From assembly GCF_019957155.1 (NCBI RefSeq), contig NZ_JAIPME010000002.1, positions 1 to 64,000 on the forward strand: a DNA stretch of 64,000 bases, read 5' to 3'. The notes below the pieces were generated by a model, which did no database searches, was not told where the DNA came from, and worked only from the letters and a program-made list of their open reading frames with translations. Position numbers and translations under genes: made by a program. Origin of the DNA: Anaerococcus murdochii. Its GTDB lineage: Bacteria > Bacillota > Clostridia > Tissierellales > Peptoniphilaceae. Below, one piece after another: positions 17,049 through 24,833 of this stretch (the stretch's first letter is position 1; each line of letters starts with the position of its first letter).

Positions 17049-18707
17049 TTATTTAGGTTCTTCTTGTGACACTTCAAACTTGCCAATAAAATTAAAGTAC
17101 ACATCAACTTGTTGTTTTCTGTCTTTTCCTTTTCTTCCCCCTGTGGCTTCATGGACTACAACTTTTTCTATATACTCATTTATCATTGGTACTGTCAGTT
17201 CCTCAATGTCTGTATATTTCTCTATCATTTTTAGGAACTTATCTGTGTCAATTTTTCTCTGATGATAGCTTTCTATTTCTTGCTCAAAATACTGTATTTG
17301 TTTTTCTAAATCTTGTTGCTCAGTATCATAAACATTAAATAATCTATCAAAGTGTTTTACAGGAATTTTTCCAAGTGCATGGTCTTCATATAGTTTTGTA
17401 ATAAGGGTTGTTAGTTCTGCATTTCTTGATGATAGTTTTTCTAATTTCTCTTTATCTCCTTGATACTTTTCTTCTCTTTTTTCATCAGATAACTTATTCA
17501 TCACTTTTAGAAACTCTTGCTTATCTTCTTTTGCAAAATTGGTTATTTCTTTAATTGATTTTAAGAGAATTTCATTCACTGTTTTTAATTTGATGTAGTG
17601 GATACTGCAAGTTCCTTTTCTGTGTCTATAATGTTGACATACAAAGCAATAATCACAATCGTATTTCTTTTCTTTATGTTCTGCCGGCTCTCTGTAACTT
17701 AATTTACCACCGCAATCTGCACAGATTAAAAGTCCTGTAAGTGGATTTGATGTTGTTCCATACTTTGGACTTCTTCTCACTGTTTTTCTTAACCTTTGAG
17801 CATTATTCCATGTTTCTTCATCAATAATGGCTTCGTGAGTGTTCTTGAAGATAATTAGTTCATCTTCTTTCGCCTTTCTGCGTTTCTTGGTTTTGTAATC
17901 AAGGCATATTGTTTTACCAAGAACAGTGTGTCCCATGTATTCTCTTTTTTCCAAAATGTAGCCAACTGTTGTCGGCGTCCAAAAATATGGATCGTCTATT
18001 CCTCTTTTCTTGGAACTATGATTATTTTCAGGATAATGTATTTCTGCATAGGCTGACGGAATAAGGACTTTATCTTTGGTTAGTATCTCTGCTATCTGTG
18101 TTACTCCATATCCCTCTATAACAAGCCTGTAAATGCGTTTTACGACCTTTGAACTCTCTTTATCGACAAGTAGCTCCTGTTTGTTCTTAGGGTTTCTGTA
18201 ATAGCCGTATGGAACGCTTGGTGATACTCTTTTACCCTCTTCCATTCTTGCTCTAAATATGGATTGTATTTTTCTTGAGGTATCTCTTGCATACCATTCG
18301 TTCATAATGTTTAGAAATGGTGTAAAGTCGCTTTCTGCTTGTTTCTCACTATCTATTCCGTTATTGATAGCAATAAACCTTACTCCCTTTTCTTTGAACA
18401 GTATTTCGGTATAAAAACCTACTTTGAGGTAATCTCTGCCAAACCTACTCATATCTTTTACTATCACAGTAGAAATTTTATTTTCTTCTACTGCTTTTAT
18501 CATCTTTTGAAATCCATCTCTATCAAAGGTTGTTCCACTCACTCCATCATCGGTATAGTGATAGATATTTACAAAGCCATTTCTTTTAGCATAATTTTCA
18601 AGTAGCTGCTTCTGATTTGTGATGGAATTGCTTTCTCCTTGCATTTCATCATCACGACTTAAACGCTCATAAAGGGCTGTTTGTCCTGTTCTATTCATAT
18701 TTGACAT
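17049..18707 (-). CDS. Large serine recombinase of element C (TnpX type)
   Basis: 552 residues. Catalytic Ser17 in 'YERLSRDDE', 'VIVKDMSRFGRDYLKVGFY', a recombinase domain to about residue 290, a zinc ribbon (CADCGGK...CDYCFVC), a coiled coil and a C-terminal 'VYFNFIGKFEVSQEEPK' DUF4368-like segment. ATG has a GGAGG site. It begins 56 bp inside the element's right end and probably uses a promoter created when the ends join in a circle. Required for excision and insertion of element C at GG. Confidence 0.92.
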   Translation of the reverse strand: MSNMNRTGQTALYERLSRDDEMQGESNSITNQKQLLENYAKRNGFVNIYHYTDDGVSGTTFDRDGFQKMIKAVEENKISTVIVKDMSRFGRDYLKVGFYTEILFKEKGVRFIAINNGIDSEKQAESDFTPFLNIMNEWYARDTSRKIQSIFRARMEEGKRVSPSVPYGYYRNPKNKQELLVDKESSKVVKRIYRLVIEGYGVTQIAEILTKDKVLIPSAYAEIHYPENNHSSKKRGIDDPYFWTPTTVGYILEKREYMGHTVLGKTICLDYKTKKRRKAKEDELIIFKNTHEAIIDEETWNNAQRLRKTVRRSPKYGTTSNPLTGLLICADCGGKLSYREPAEHKEKKYDCDYCFVCQHYRHRKGTCSIHYIKLKTVNEILLKSIKEITNFAKEDKQEFLKVMNKLSDEKREEKYQGDKEKLEKLSSRNAELTTLITKLYEDHALGKIPVKHFDRLFNVYDTEQQDLEKQIQYFEQEIESYHQRKIDTDKFLKMIEKYTDIEELTVPMINEYIEKVVVHEATGGRKGKDRKQQVDVYFNFIGKFEVSQEEPK

Positions 18708-18754
18708 GAGAATTACCTCCTTTCCAAGTTTTTATTATTTTCTCTGTCCCTAAG

Positions 18755-18764
18755 AGGTTAATCC
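18755..18764 (-). promoter_or_regulatory. Right end of element C with -10-like hexamer
   Basis: GG core (18764-18763) followed by AT and TAACCT. The hexamer has only 3 of 6 consensus bases but is exactly 17 bp from TTGACA when the circle forms. Confidence 0.45.
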
Positions 18765-18989
18765 TTTAGGGTCTGTTACTACATAAGAAGAGTGCATTTG
18801 CATTAGATTTGGCTTTACATAAAATCTTGTCTTACCTGATCCAGAACCACCTATTACTAATACATTTTTATTTCTAGCATATTTAGGGTTTTTAGGTCTT
18901 GAGTTCATTGTTAGTCTTTCGGTATTAGTTATTAGTACATTGTTTTCAAACTTAGGGTCAATATATGGAGCAATATCCTTGCTTTCTCC
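18763..18989 (-). pseudogene. VirD4-type coupling protein, second piece with Walker A
   Basis: 227-bp island of the host ICE between elements C and D. It encodes about 75 codons: 'GESKDIAPYIDPKFENN', 'LTMNSRPKNPKYARNKN', then the Walker A 'VIGGSGSGKTRFYVKPN' and 'SSYVVTDPKG'. These are the conserved N-terminal ATPase motifs of TraG/VirD4 proteins. Frame continues from 24832-25170 and into 10639-11067. The gene itself is intact apart from the insertions, with no internal stops. Confidence 0.9.
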
Positions 18990-19008
18990 CCAGGAAGCGT
19001 TTTGTCAA
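18990..19008 (-). promoter_or_regulatory. Left end of element D with outward -35
   Basis: TTGACA (19008-19003) faces outward, 11 bases from the GG core. Circle formation places it 17 bp from CATAAT (24827-24822). Confidence 0.65.
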
Positions 19009-19069
19009 GTACCTTTTTATATTTATGGACGCTTTTTCTATAGGATATTTTAACTTTTGGGCAAAGAAA

Positions 19070-19094
19070 AACAGTAAACCTATAATTTACCGTT
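19070..19094 (-). terminator. Terminator after XRE/membrane cargo (imperfect copy)
   Basis: AACAGTAAA/TTTACCGTT, the same family as 11315-11342 and 21908-21935 with one stem mismatch, and T/A-rich flanks. It lies close to the left end of element D. Confidence 0.5.
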
Positions 19095-19116
19095 TTCTAA
19101 AAATATTTTTTATTAT

Positions 19117-19560
19117 CTATTCTACTTTTCGTAAATATAAATTATAAATCCATGACACTATACCACTTATCAAAATAACTCCGATTATAGAAAATCCTGA
19201 AGCTTTATTTAAATATCCCATAAAAGTTAATAGAAAAAAAACTATTCCCAATAAAACTGTTTGAATAAAATATCCTGCCATATGAGCCTTAGCAGTAATT
19301 AGTAACTCCCTTTCATCAGTTTCATTTATCCATTCTTGCTTTTTCCCAGAAATTGAAAATAAACATACCCCACTAACACATAGAATAAAAGCAACAACAG
19401 AAAATCCAATCCAAGCAATATCCATTCTTGGAAATATCTGTAAAATATCTTTCTTAGCAAATAGTATTCCGCCAAGTAAGGCAAATAACACACCAATACA
19501 AATAAATAGAATAGCTACTTTCTTACCAATCTTCATTTCATATTCAATTTTATTGTCCAT
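19117..19560 (-). CDS. Membrane protein paired with XRE regulator
   Basis: 147 residues from ATG at 19560, chosen because GGAGGAATAAG lies just before it and it is one base after the regulator's stop. Four hydrophobic segments (about 17-37, 48-70, 98-118, 123-142) and a conserved 'NETDERELLITAKAH' loop, as in membrane proteins that accompany small Cro/CI regulators in Firmicutes. Function unknown. Translational coupling to the XRE gene suggests a two-gene cargo module of element D. Confidence 0.7.
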   Translation of the reverse strand: MDNKIEYEMKIGKKVAILFICIGVLFALLGGILFAKKDILQIFPRMDIAWIGFSVVAFILCVSGVCLFSISGKKQEWINETDERELLITAKAHMAGYFIQTVLLGIVFFLLTFMGYLNKASGFSIIGVILISGIVSWIYNLYLRKVE

Positions 19561-19561
19561 C

Positions 19562-19759
19562 TTATTCCTCCTCATAAATAAAAATATCTTCAATGGTCAA
19601 ACCGAAATACTTAGCAATTTTAAAAGCTAAAATAATTGAAGGATTATATCTTCCATTTTCTAAAGAACCAATCGTCTGCCTTGATACCTCCAGAATAGAA
19701 GCTAACTCCTCTTGCGTTATTCCATTTTCTTTTCTTATTTCTTCAAGTCTGTTCTTCAG
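19562..19759 (-). CDS. XRE-family small transcriptional regulator
   Basis: 65 residues comprising only a Cro/CI helix-turn-helix: 'RLEEIRKENGITQEELASILEVSRQTIGSLENGRYNPS', then 'LAFKIAKYFGLTIEDIFIYEEE'. No ATG is available. The best start is CTG at 19759, seven bases after AAGGTGG. Co-directional with the membrane protein and likely its regulator. Confidence 0.75.
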   Translation of the reverse strand: MKNRLEEIRKENGITQEELASILEVSRQTIGSLENGRYNPSIILAFKIAKYFGLTIEDIFIYEEE

Positions 19760-19846
19760 ATTAAACCACCTTCTTCAAATGACAAGCTAACTTTACATGT
19801 ATTATAATCATTATTTTCAAAAATGTCAAGTATACTTTCCTTTTTT

Positions 19847-21307
19847 CTAAAGTTGAAAATCTTTATTCTTGCTCTGTTTTAGTTCCTTTAAATTTTCCTG
19901 TAGCTGCTCTATACATGTTTTAACTTTTTCTGCTTGTTCTACTTCTTCTCTTATCTCTAATATTTGATTGTAAAGGCTCTTTTTCTCTTTCTTCAAAGTG
20001 GTAACTTCTGTTTCCCATTTACTGATGGCTAAGGTCTTGCTATCTCCTAAATGTTCTTTCAGATATTTCTTTGCACTTTCAAATAAAATAATCTCTGCGG
20101 TATGTTCATTGTAGAAAGTATCTTGTTTGTTTTTCTTTAGCTTGGTATAGGCTTTATAGGTATCTTTATGTTTCAAATATTTCTCAGCTTGGTCAATAAG
20201 CTGTACTTTACCATCTATTTTCTTTTCAGTATCTTTAATGGCTCTTGTGGTCTTGTAATTCTTATCACTTAAAGTAACTATACTTTCTTTCAGTTCAGAT
20301 AAGAAAATAATGTTTTTCTCTTTTAAGAATTGATAGCTTTCAATATATTTTTCTAAGTCTGCATTATTCTTATCTGCATTTTTACGGATAAGATTTTCAA
20401 AAACGGACAGCAAATTTTCTTTGGGTGGGAGGGTGGATTTTGTATTTTCGTTTTCTGTTTTTTCTTCTTTTCCAATTCCCCTTATCCAATTTAGTAATGC
20501 TTTTATTCGTCTTGATATTTCTCTTAAAATCATGTTTTGATGTTTGATTTCTCGGTTGATATTTCCTCTGTCTGTTGCTATTCCTTTTTTCTCCATTTGG
20601 GTGGCAGATACGCCTAAATGAATGGTCGGTATTTGTTCTATGCCCTGTCTTTGATAAGAACGGTGATCTACTTTTTCCTGTATGCTGTTTTCTTCAAGAT
20701 ATTTGTTTGTAATATCTGCCCATGCTTTTCGCCAATGCTCTGCTTTATCTTGCTCATTCCAATCCACTGTATTGATTTTTCTTGTTTTGTAATTTCCATT
20801 TTTCAGCTTTACTTTTTCTCCGTTTTCATCAAGGATATATTCCTTTTTCGATTTTGCTCCCCATGTTTTATCTTCGTTTAACGGTCGCATAGTTAATAGA
20901 ATATGTGCGTGTGGGTTTCCGTCATTTTTATCGTGTATAGCAATGTCGGCACACATACCGACATCTACAAAATTTTCTTTCACATAGTTCCTTACAAGTT
21001 CAATCTGTTTTTCCATGTCTAATTCTTTAGGCAATGCAATTTCTATTTCTCTTGCAAGCTGTGAGTTTTTACTTTTTTCTATTTTCTCGACACTGTTCCA
21101 TAAGACAGAACGGTTTGCAAATTCCTGTGCTGCATTTTGTGGTAATAGAATTTCAGTATGGGCTATTCCGCCTTTTCTTGTAAAGTCATGGACTATTCCG
21201 TCATATTCGTTTTTTATCTTTTCGCCACTACGATAGGCGGAAGCTGCTACTGCACTTTTGCCTTTTCCTCTTGAAATAATCTTTATACTAAGATGATATA
21301 TCGCCAT
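19847..21307 (-). CDS. MobA/MobL family relaxase (element D)
   Basis: 486 residues. Relaxase domain with candidate Tyr25 in 'AASAYRSGEK', and H133-x-H135 in 'PHAHILLTMRP'. It shares the block 'LWNSVEKIEKSKNSQLARE' with the element C relaxase, but overall is divergent. C-terminal half is coiled coil. It lies just downstream of a hairpin-rich gap (21308-21547), its probable substrate. It would act in trans with a helper ICE or plasmid channel. Confidence 0.9.
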   Translation of the reverse strand: MAIYHLSIKIISRGKGKSAVAASAYRSGEKIKNEYDGIVHDFTRKGGIAHTEILLPQNAAQEFANRSVLWNSVEKIEKSKNSQLAREIEIALPKELDMEKQIELVRNYVKENFVDVGMCADIAIHDKNDGNPHAHILLTMRPLNEDKTWGAKSKKEYILDENGEKVKLKNGNYKTRKINTVDWNEQDKAEHWRKAWADITNKYLEENSIQEKVDHRSYQRQGIEQIPTIHLGVSATQMEKKGIATDRGNINREIKHQNMILREISRRIKALLNWIRGIGKEEKTENENTKSTLPPKENLLSVFENLIRKNADKNNADLEKYIESYQFLKEKNIIFLSELKESIVTLSDKNYKTTRAIKDTEKKIDGKVQLIDQAEKYLKHKDTYKAYTKLKKNKQDTFYNEHTAEIILFESAKKYLKEHLGDSKTLAISKWETEVTTLKKEKKSLYNQILEIREEVEQAEKVKTCIEQLQENLKELKQSKNKDFQL

Positions 21308-21370
21308 AAGAAAAAACCTCCTCTCTTTTTTAATGTGGGGACGATGGCGATGATAAAGACTTACTAAAAA

Positions 21371-21541
21371 AAATCGGATTGCTTTTTATCCGATTTCTTT
21401 TGGGAAGTACACAAGTGGTAGGAAATTTATTTCCGTAGGGGAGTGTAGCTCCCCAGTATCAGCGTTAGCTGATATGCTCTCTGCAAGAGCCTTCGGAGAA
21501 CGCACACACCCTTTAGGGTGTATAAGTGCGCCCTTGTAAAC
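21371..21541. other. Hairpin cluster, candidate oriT of element D
   Basis: The 240-bp gap between DUF3847 and the relaxase contains a perfect 9-bp hairpin AAATCGGAT/ATCCGATTT (21371-21396) with a T run on the minus strand, so it can act as a terminator. It is followed by GGGGAG/CTCCCC, ATCAGC/GCTGAT, ACACCC/GGGTGT and CCCTTGT/ACAAGGG. Five palindromes in 170 bp are far more than in other gaps. Position corresponds to the structured gaps of B and C but the sequence is unrelated. Confidence 0.45.
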
Positions 21542-21547
21542 AAGGGA

Positions 21548-21868
21548 CTATTCCTCTATCCCCGTTTCTTCATCTTCTTTTTCTATATTTTCAACTTCGC
21601 TTTCTTCTCTGCTTTCTATAATTTTTTGTATTTTGAGATTGGCTTCCTCTTTACGAATTAAAGATGTGATTAACTGATAAAATTCATCTTTGGTTAGATT
21701 TTTGCTTTCTGTAAAGATACTTTCAAAGACTGCTCCTTTTTCATATATTCTTTTATCTCTCTTTTTTCTTTCTTCCTGTTTCTGCTGACTGATGAGCTTT
21801 TTCCTTTTGTTTTGTAACTGCTTAATTTCTTCATCTGCCATTAATATTTTTTCTTCTATGTTTTTCAT
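21548..21868 (-). CDS. DUF3847-like mobile-element protein (element D)
   Basis: 106 residues from ATG at 21868, which has GAGAGG upstream; an in-frame ATG 33 bp earlier has none. Coiled coil over about 1-50 ('ADEEIKQLQNKRKKLISQQK'), then 'GAVFESIFTESKNLTKDEFYQLITSLI' and an acidic tail. Same position relative to the relaxase as the copies in B and C but more distant in sequence. Role unknown. Confidence 0.65.
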   Translation of the reverse strand: MKNIEEKILMADEEIKQLQNKRKKLISQQKQEERKKRDKRIYEKGAVFESIFTESKNLTKDEFYQLITSLIRKEEANLKIQKIIESREESEVENIEKEDEETGIEE

Positions 21869-21907
21869 TTTGTCTTTTCCTCTCTTTCTAATTTTGAGCA
21901 AAGAAAA

Positions 21908-21935
21908 AACAGTAAACCTTTTTTGATTTACTGTT
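21908..21935 (-). terminator. Terminator after lipoprotein cargo, repeat family
   Basis: AACAGTAAA/TTTACTGTT plus T run. The surrounding 60 bp closely match 11305-11360 downstream of the GNAT gene. Confidence 0.7.
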
Positions 21936-21981
21936 TCTGTGTTAGTTTTTATTAAGTTGTTAGTTCAACAAACTGGGGCGG

Positions 21982-22557
21982 TTAATTTCGTTGTTCAATA
22001 ATTTTGGCGATAAACATCTCTAAAAATTCTTTTGAATTTCTCCATCCAGCACCATCATTTTCCTCAGAGAAATCAAACCCAGATATTTCAGTTAATACTT
22101 TACTACAAACCCATTCATACATTCCAGCCTTTTCACTTTTATATATTATTAGAAACAATGGTTTCATCGCCTTTTTACCCAATGATACGACATTATTATA
22201 TTGTTTTGAATTCATCACATCGTCATACCATTGTCCTGTCAGCCAATAATTTTTATCCTTTTGCCCCTTTTCATCGATTTCTTTACATACATCTTGTAAT
22301 TGTTGAGCTATATATGTGAGAGTCTCTTCATCTATGTTTTTTATCAGCAAATCTTCATTCACGTCATTTTTATTCACTTCTACCCAAACAACCTCTTCTT
22401 GTTCTTCTGAGTTTTTTTCAAAACTAATGGAATTATGATTTTCCGTTTTAGTTTCATCCTTATTATTGTTTGAGGTATTAAAATTATTACAAGCTGAAAG
22501 AAACATCACAAAACAAACTATTACAATCATAAAAGTATAATGTTTAATGTGAATCAT
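21982..22557 (-). CDS. Predicted lipoprotein, function unknown (element D cargo)
   Basis: 191 residues. N-terminal signal 'YTFMIVIVCFVMFLSAC' with lipobox LSAC, so probably anchored on the outer face of the membrane by Cys23. An Asn/Glu-rich linker follows, then a globular domain with 'KKAMKPLFLIIYKSEKAGMYEWVCSKVLTEISGF'. I do not recognise the family. Flanking DNA (downstream terminator and a TGTTAA-rich upstream segment) matches the flanks of the GNAT gene in element C, so it sits in an exchangeable cargo slot. Confidence 0.65.
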   Translation of the reverse strand: MIHIKHYTFMIVIVCFVMFLSACNNFNTSNNNKDETKTENHNSISFEKNSEEQEEVVWVEVNKNDVNEDLLIKNIDEETLTYIAQQLQDVCKEIDEKGQKDKNYWLTGQWYDDVMNSKQYNNVVSLGKKAMKPLFLIIYKSEKAGMYEWVCSKVLTEISGFDFSEENDGAGWRNSKEFLEMFIAKIIEQRN

Positions 22558-22648
22558 CTATATCCTCCACAAACTCTAATTCTGTTTGTTAATATTAACT
22601 TATATTATAGCCTTTTTAAGGCTTTTTTTCTACTGCCAGATTTCCTAC

Positions 22649-22849
22649 TCACTCGCTACTATTCCCTTTAGAATGTATTACCTTAAACAGCTTATCTTGA
22701 AATGTTTCCTTGCTCTTTTTGTCAAAATATATCTCTGTTACAAAGGTCTTTCCATTTATCTTTTTTGTAAGAATGCCATCAGGCTTTTGGGATTCTTCTT
22801 GTTCTTCTTCGTGTGTTTCGTTTACTTGAGTGTTCGTATTTTCTGCCAT
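22649..22849 (-). CDS. TnpW-like transposon-encoded protein (element D)
   Basis: 66 residues. An acidic N-terminal third is followed by 'KKINGKTFVTEIYFDKKSKETFQDKLFKVIHS', the TnpW-type core also seen at 11117-11281. Strong GGAGG site before ATG. It is separated from the recombinase by a terminator, here adjacent to the recombinase rather than at the left end. Function unknown. Confidence 0.7.
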   Translation of the reverse strand: MAENTNTQVNETHEEEQEESQKPDGILTKKINGKTFVTEIYFDKKSKETFQDKLFKVIHSKGNSSE

Positions 22850-22879
22850 TTAGTTCCTCCTTTCGACTTGCACAAAAAA

Positions 22880-22903
22880 AGATTTCCTGTGATTAGGAAA
22901 TCT
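22880..22903 (-). terminator. Terminator after element D recombinase
   Basis: Perfect stem AGATTTCCT/AGGAAATCT followed by seven T on the minus strand, between the recombinase stop and tnpW. Confidence 0.8.
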
Positions 22904-22929
22904 ATTTTGCGATTGGTTGATATTTAGTT

Positions 22930-24771
22930 TTAAGTTGTTGCCTGTAGTAACTTCTTTTTTGCTCTGTATTCTCTTGCTTTTAATTTCTCATACTCTCGAC
23001 ATTTTTCAAGATTTTTCGCCCTGTATGCTTTTGAATATTCTCTATGATAGGCTCGTGATTTTTCTTTCTTTGCTTCTTCTATTTCTTCCCTCATTTGTAG
23101 CATTTCCTGTTCTGTCGGCTCTATCTGTTTTGTGAGTTCATTTTCAAATTTGCCGATATAGTTAAAATACACCTCTATTCGCTGAACAACATATTTTGCT
23201 CTTTTTACATCTCTTTCATGGACTACGATTTTACTGATAAACTCATTGATGATGGTAGGAGTAAGTTCTTCAAAGTTTGAATAGCTTTCTGCAAGTCTGA
23301 TAAATTTCTTTGCTCTTTGGTTTGCATTTTCACATTCGGATAAGCGTTCTTTGATTTCTTCTTTTTCTGCTTTTAAGGTGTAGTATTCTTCTGCATACTT
23401 TCTTGATAACTGCTCATAGCGTTCTGTATCCATATTTCCAAGTGCATTATCTTCATAGAGTTTATTCATCACTCTTTCTATCTGTTCCATTCGATCTGTG
23501 ATTTGTGGCATACGCTTTTGATTTTTCTTTACTTCTTCGGTCTGCTCTTTATACAGACTCTCTTTTACAAGTTTTTCAAACTCTACTTTATTTTCTAAGG
23601 AATACTGTGCTATCTTTCGCAATACTTCTGCGATATTTTCCATAACTTCGTCTACATCAATGCGATGTGGGGAGTTGCATTTAGGGTGCTTTGCTTTTCC
23701 TTTGGCATATTCACTGCAATAGGTTACATGTTGTGTGTTTTTGCCTTTGTGTATGGTTCGAATGTGCATTTTTGTTCCGCAATCTTTACAGTACATCAAG
23801 CCTGAAAGTGCGTGAATTTCTCCATCTCCGTTTGGTCTTTTTACAGGTGCATTTTTTAACATACGCTCTACATTTTCAAAGGTAGTTCTATCTATTATAG
23901 GCTCATGCACATTTTCTGTTATTTGCCATTTGCTTTTATCTACATAATGGTTTCTCTTATCTCTGTAATGCTTTTCGGTTTTGAAGTTGACTACATCGCC
24001 ACAATACTCTTGTCTTTTCAGTATTCGTGTTATGGTTGCTTTGTTCCAGTTGTATCTGTTTTCTTCATTGAGAGGTTTGCTTTTGGCTGTTCCTCTGTCT
24101 TGCTGTTTCATATAAAAGGTTGGAGTTAGTATTTCTTTTTCTTTCAGATAAATGGCTATCTGATTTCTGTTTTTTCCCTCCATAAATAGCCTAAAAATGA
24201 GTTTTACGACTTCGGCAGCTTCTTTATCGACTATCCAATAATCTTTGTTCTCAGGGTCTTTTATATAGCCGTATGGGGCTTCTGTTGCGACAGGCTTTCC
24301 GTCTGCTCCTTTGGTCTTTATTCCTGTTTTTACTTTCTTGCTGATGTCTCTTGCATACCACTCTGACATGATGTTGATAAAGGGAGCAAATTCCAATGTA
24401 TTTTGGTCAATGCTATCTATTCCATTATTGATAGCGATAAAGCGTACATTGTTTCTTCTAAATATCTCCATCGCATTTCCTACTTGAAGATAATCTCTTC
24501 CCCATCTTGTCATATCTTTCATGATGACAATACCGATTTTACCTTGTTCTACATCGCTTATCATCTGTGTATAAGCCGAACGGTCAAAGAACCTACCGCT
24601 TTCATCATCGTCTATATAGTGGCGAATGTTTATCAGCTTTTTTTCTCTTGCATACCTTTCTAAAAAGGCTTTTTGATTTACAATACTATTACTCTCGCCG
24701 CCGTCTCTATCTTCATCACCAACTGAAAGGCGGGAGTATAGTGCAGTGATTTTGTTATGATATTCTATCAT
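22930..24771 (-). CDS. Large serine recombinase of element D (TnpX type)
   Basis: 613 residues. Catalytic Ser16 in 'YSRLSVGDE', 'IVIMKDMTRWGRDYLQVG', a recombinase domain with 'APYGYIKDPENKDYWIVDKEAAEVV', a zinc ribbon (CKDCGTK...YCSEYAKG), a coiled coil and C-terminal 'YFNYIGKFENELTKQ'. A basic, Tyr/Arg/Lys-rich tail follows. ATG after AAAGGAGG. It starts 61 bp inside the right end; its promoter is predicted to form on circularisation. Divergent from the B and C recombinases, though all three used GG cores in one gene. Confidence 0.92.
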   Translation of the reverse strand: MIEYHNKITALYSRLSVGDEDRDGGESNSIVNQKAFLERYAREKKLINIRHYIDDDESGRFFDRSAYTQMISDVEQGKIGIVIMKDMTRWGRDYLQVGNAMEIFRRNNVRFIAINNGIDSIDQNTLEFAPFINIMSEWYARDISKKVKTGIKTKGADGKPVATEAPYGYIKDPENKDYWIVDKEAAEVVKLIFRLFMEGKNRNQIAIYLKEKEILTPTFYMKQQDRGTAKSKPLNEENRYNWNKATITRILKRQEYCGDVVNFKTEKHYRDKRNHYVDKSKWQITENVHEPIIDRTTFENVERMLKNAPVKRPNGDGEIHALSGLMYCKDCGTKMHIRTIHKGKNTQHVTYCSEYAKGKAKHPKCNSPHRIDVDEVMENIAEVLRKIAQYSLENKVEFEKLVKESLYKEQTEEVKKNQKRMPQITDRMEQIERVMNKLYEDNALGNMDTERYEQLSRKYAEEYYTLKAEKEEIKERLSECENANQRAKKFIRLAESYSNFEELTPTIINEFISKIVVHERDVKRAKYVVQRIEVYFNYIGKFENELTKQIEPTEQEMLQMREEIEEAKKEKSRAYHREYSKAYRAKNLEKCREYEKLKAREYRAKKKLLQATT

Positions 24772-24821
24772 GGCATTATCCTCCTTTTCTCGTGTCTATA
24801 TATCACTCCTGTTCAGTTAAT

Positions 24822-24833
24822 ATTATGCAACCC
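24822..24833 (-). promoter_or_regulatory. Right end of element D with -10 hexamer
   Basis: GG core (24833-24832), then GTTG and CATAAT (24827-24822), which matches TATAAT at 5 of 6. Joined to the left end it completes a TTGACA-17-CATAAT promoter upstream of the recombinase. Confidence 0.65.

Larger units (their letters stand above)
11068..18764 (-). mobile_element. Tn4451-type mobilizable element C, complete
   Basis: About 7.7 kb between GG cores at 11068-11069 and 18763-18764, inserted in a glycine codon of the coupling-protein gene. Order from the right end: serine recombinase, MATE efflux cargo with leader, sigma-like regulator, DUF3847, palindromic region, MobA/MobL relaxase, GNAT cargo, TnpW. 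Removing it joins CCCTAAA-GG-CACGCTTG and restores the T4CP frame. All its genes look intact, so it may still be active. Confidence 0.85.
18990..24833 (-). mobile_element. Tn4451-type mobilizable element D, complete
   Basis: About 5.8 kb between GG cores at 18990-18991 and 24832-24833. Order from the right end: recombinase, tnpW, lipoprotein cargo, DUF3847, hairpin region, relaxase, XRE regulator, membrane protein. Removing it joins AAGAT-GG-GGAGAAAGC and restores the coupling-protein frame at Trp-Gly. It has no sigma-like gene and its tnpW is beside the recombinase, so its layout differs from B and C. Confidence 0.85.
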
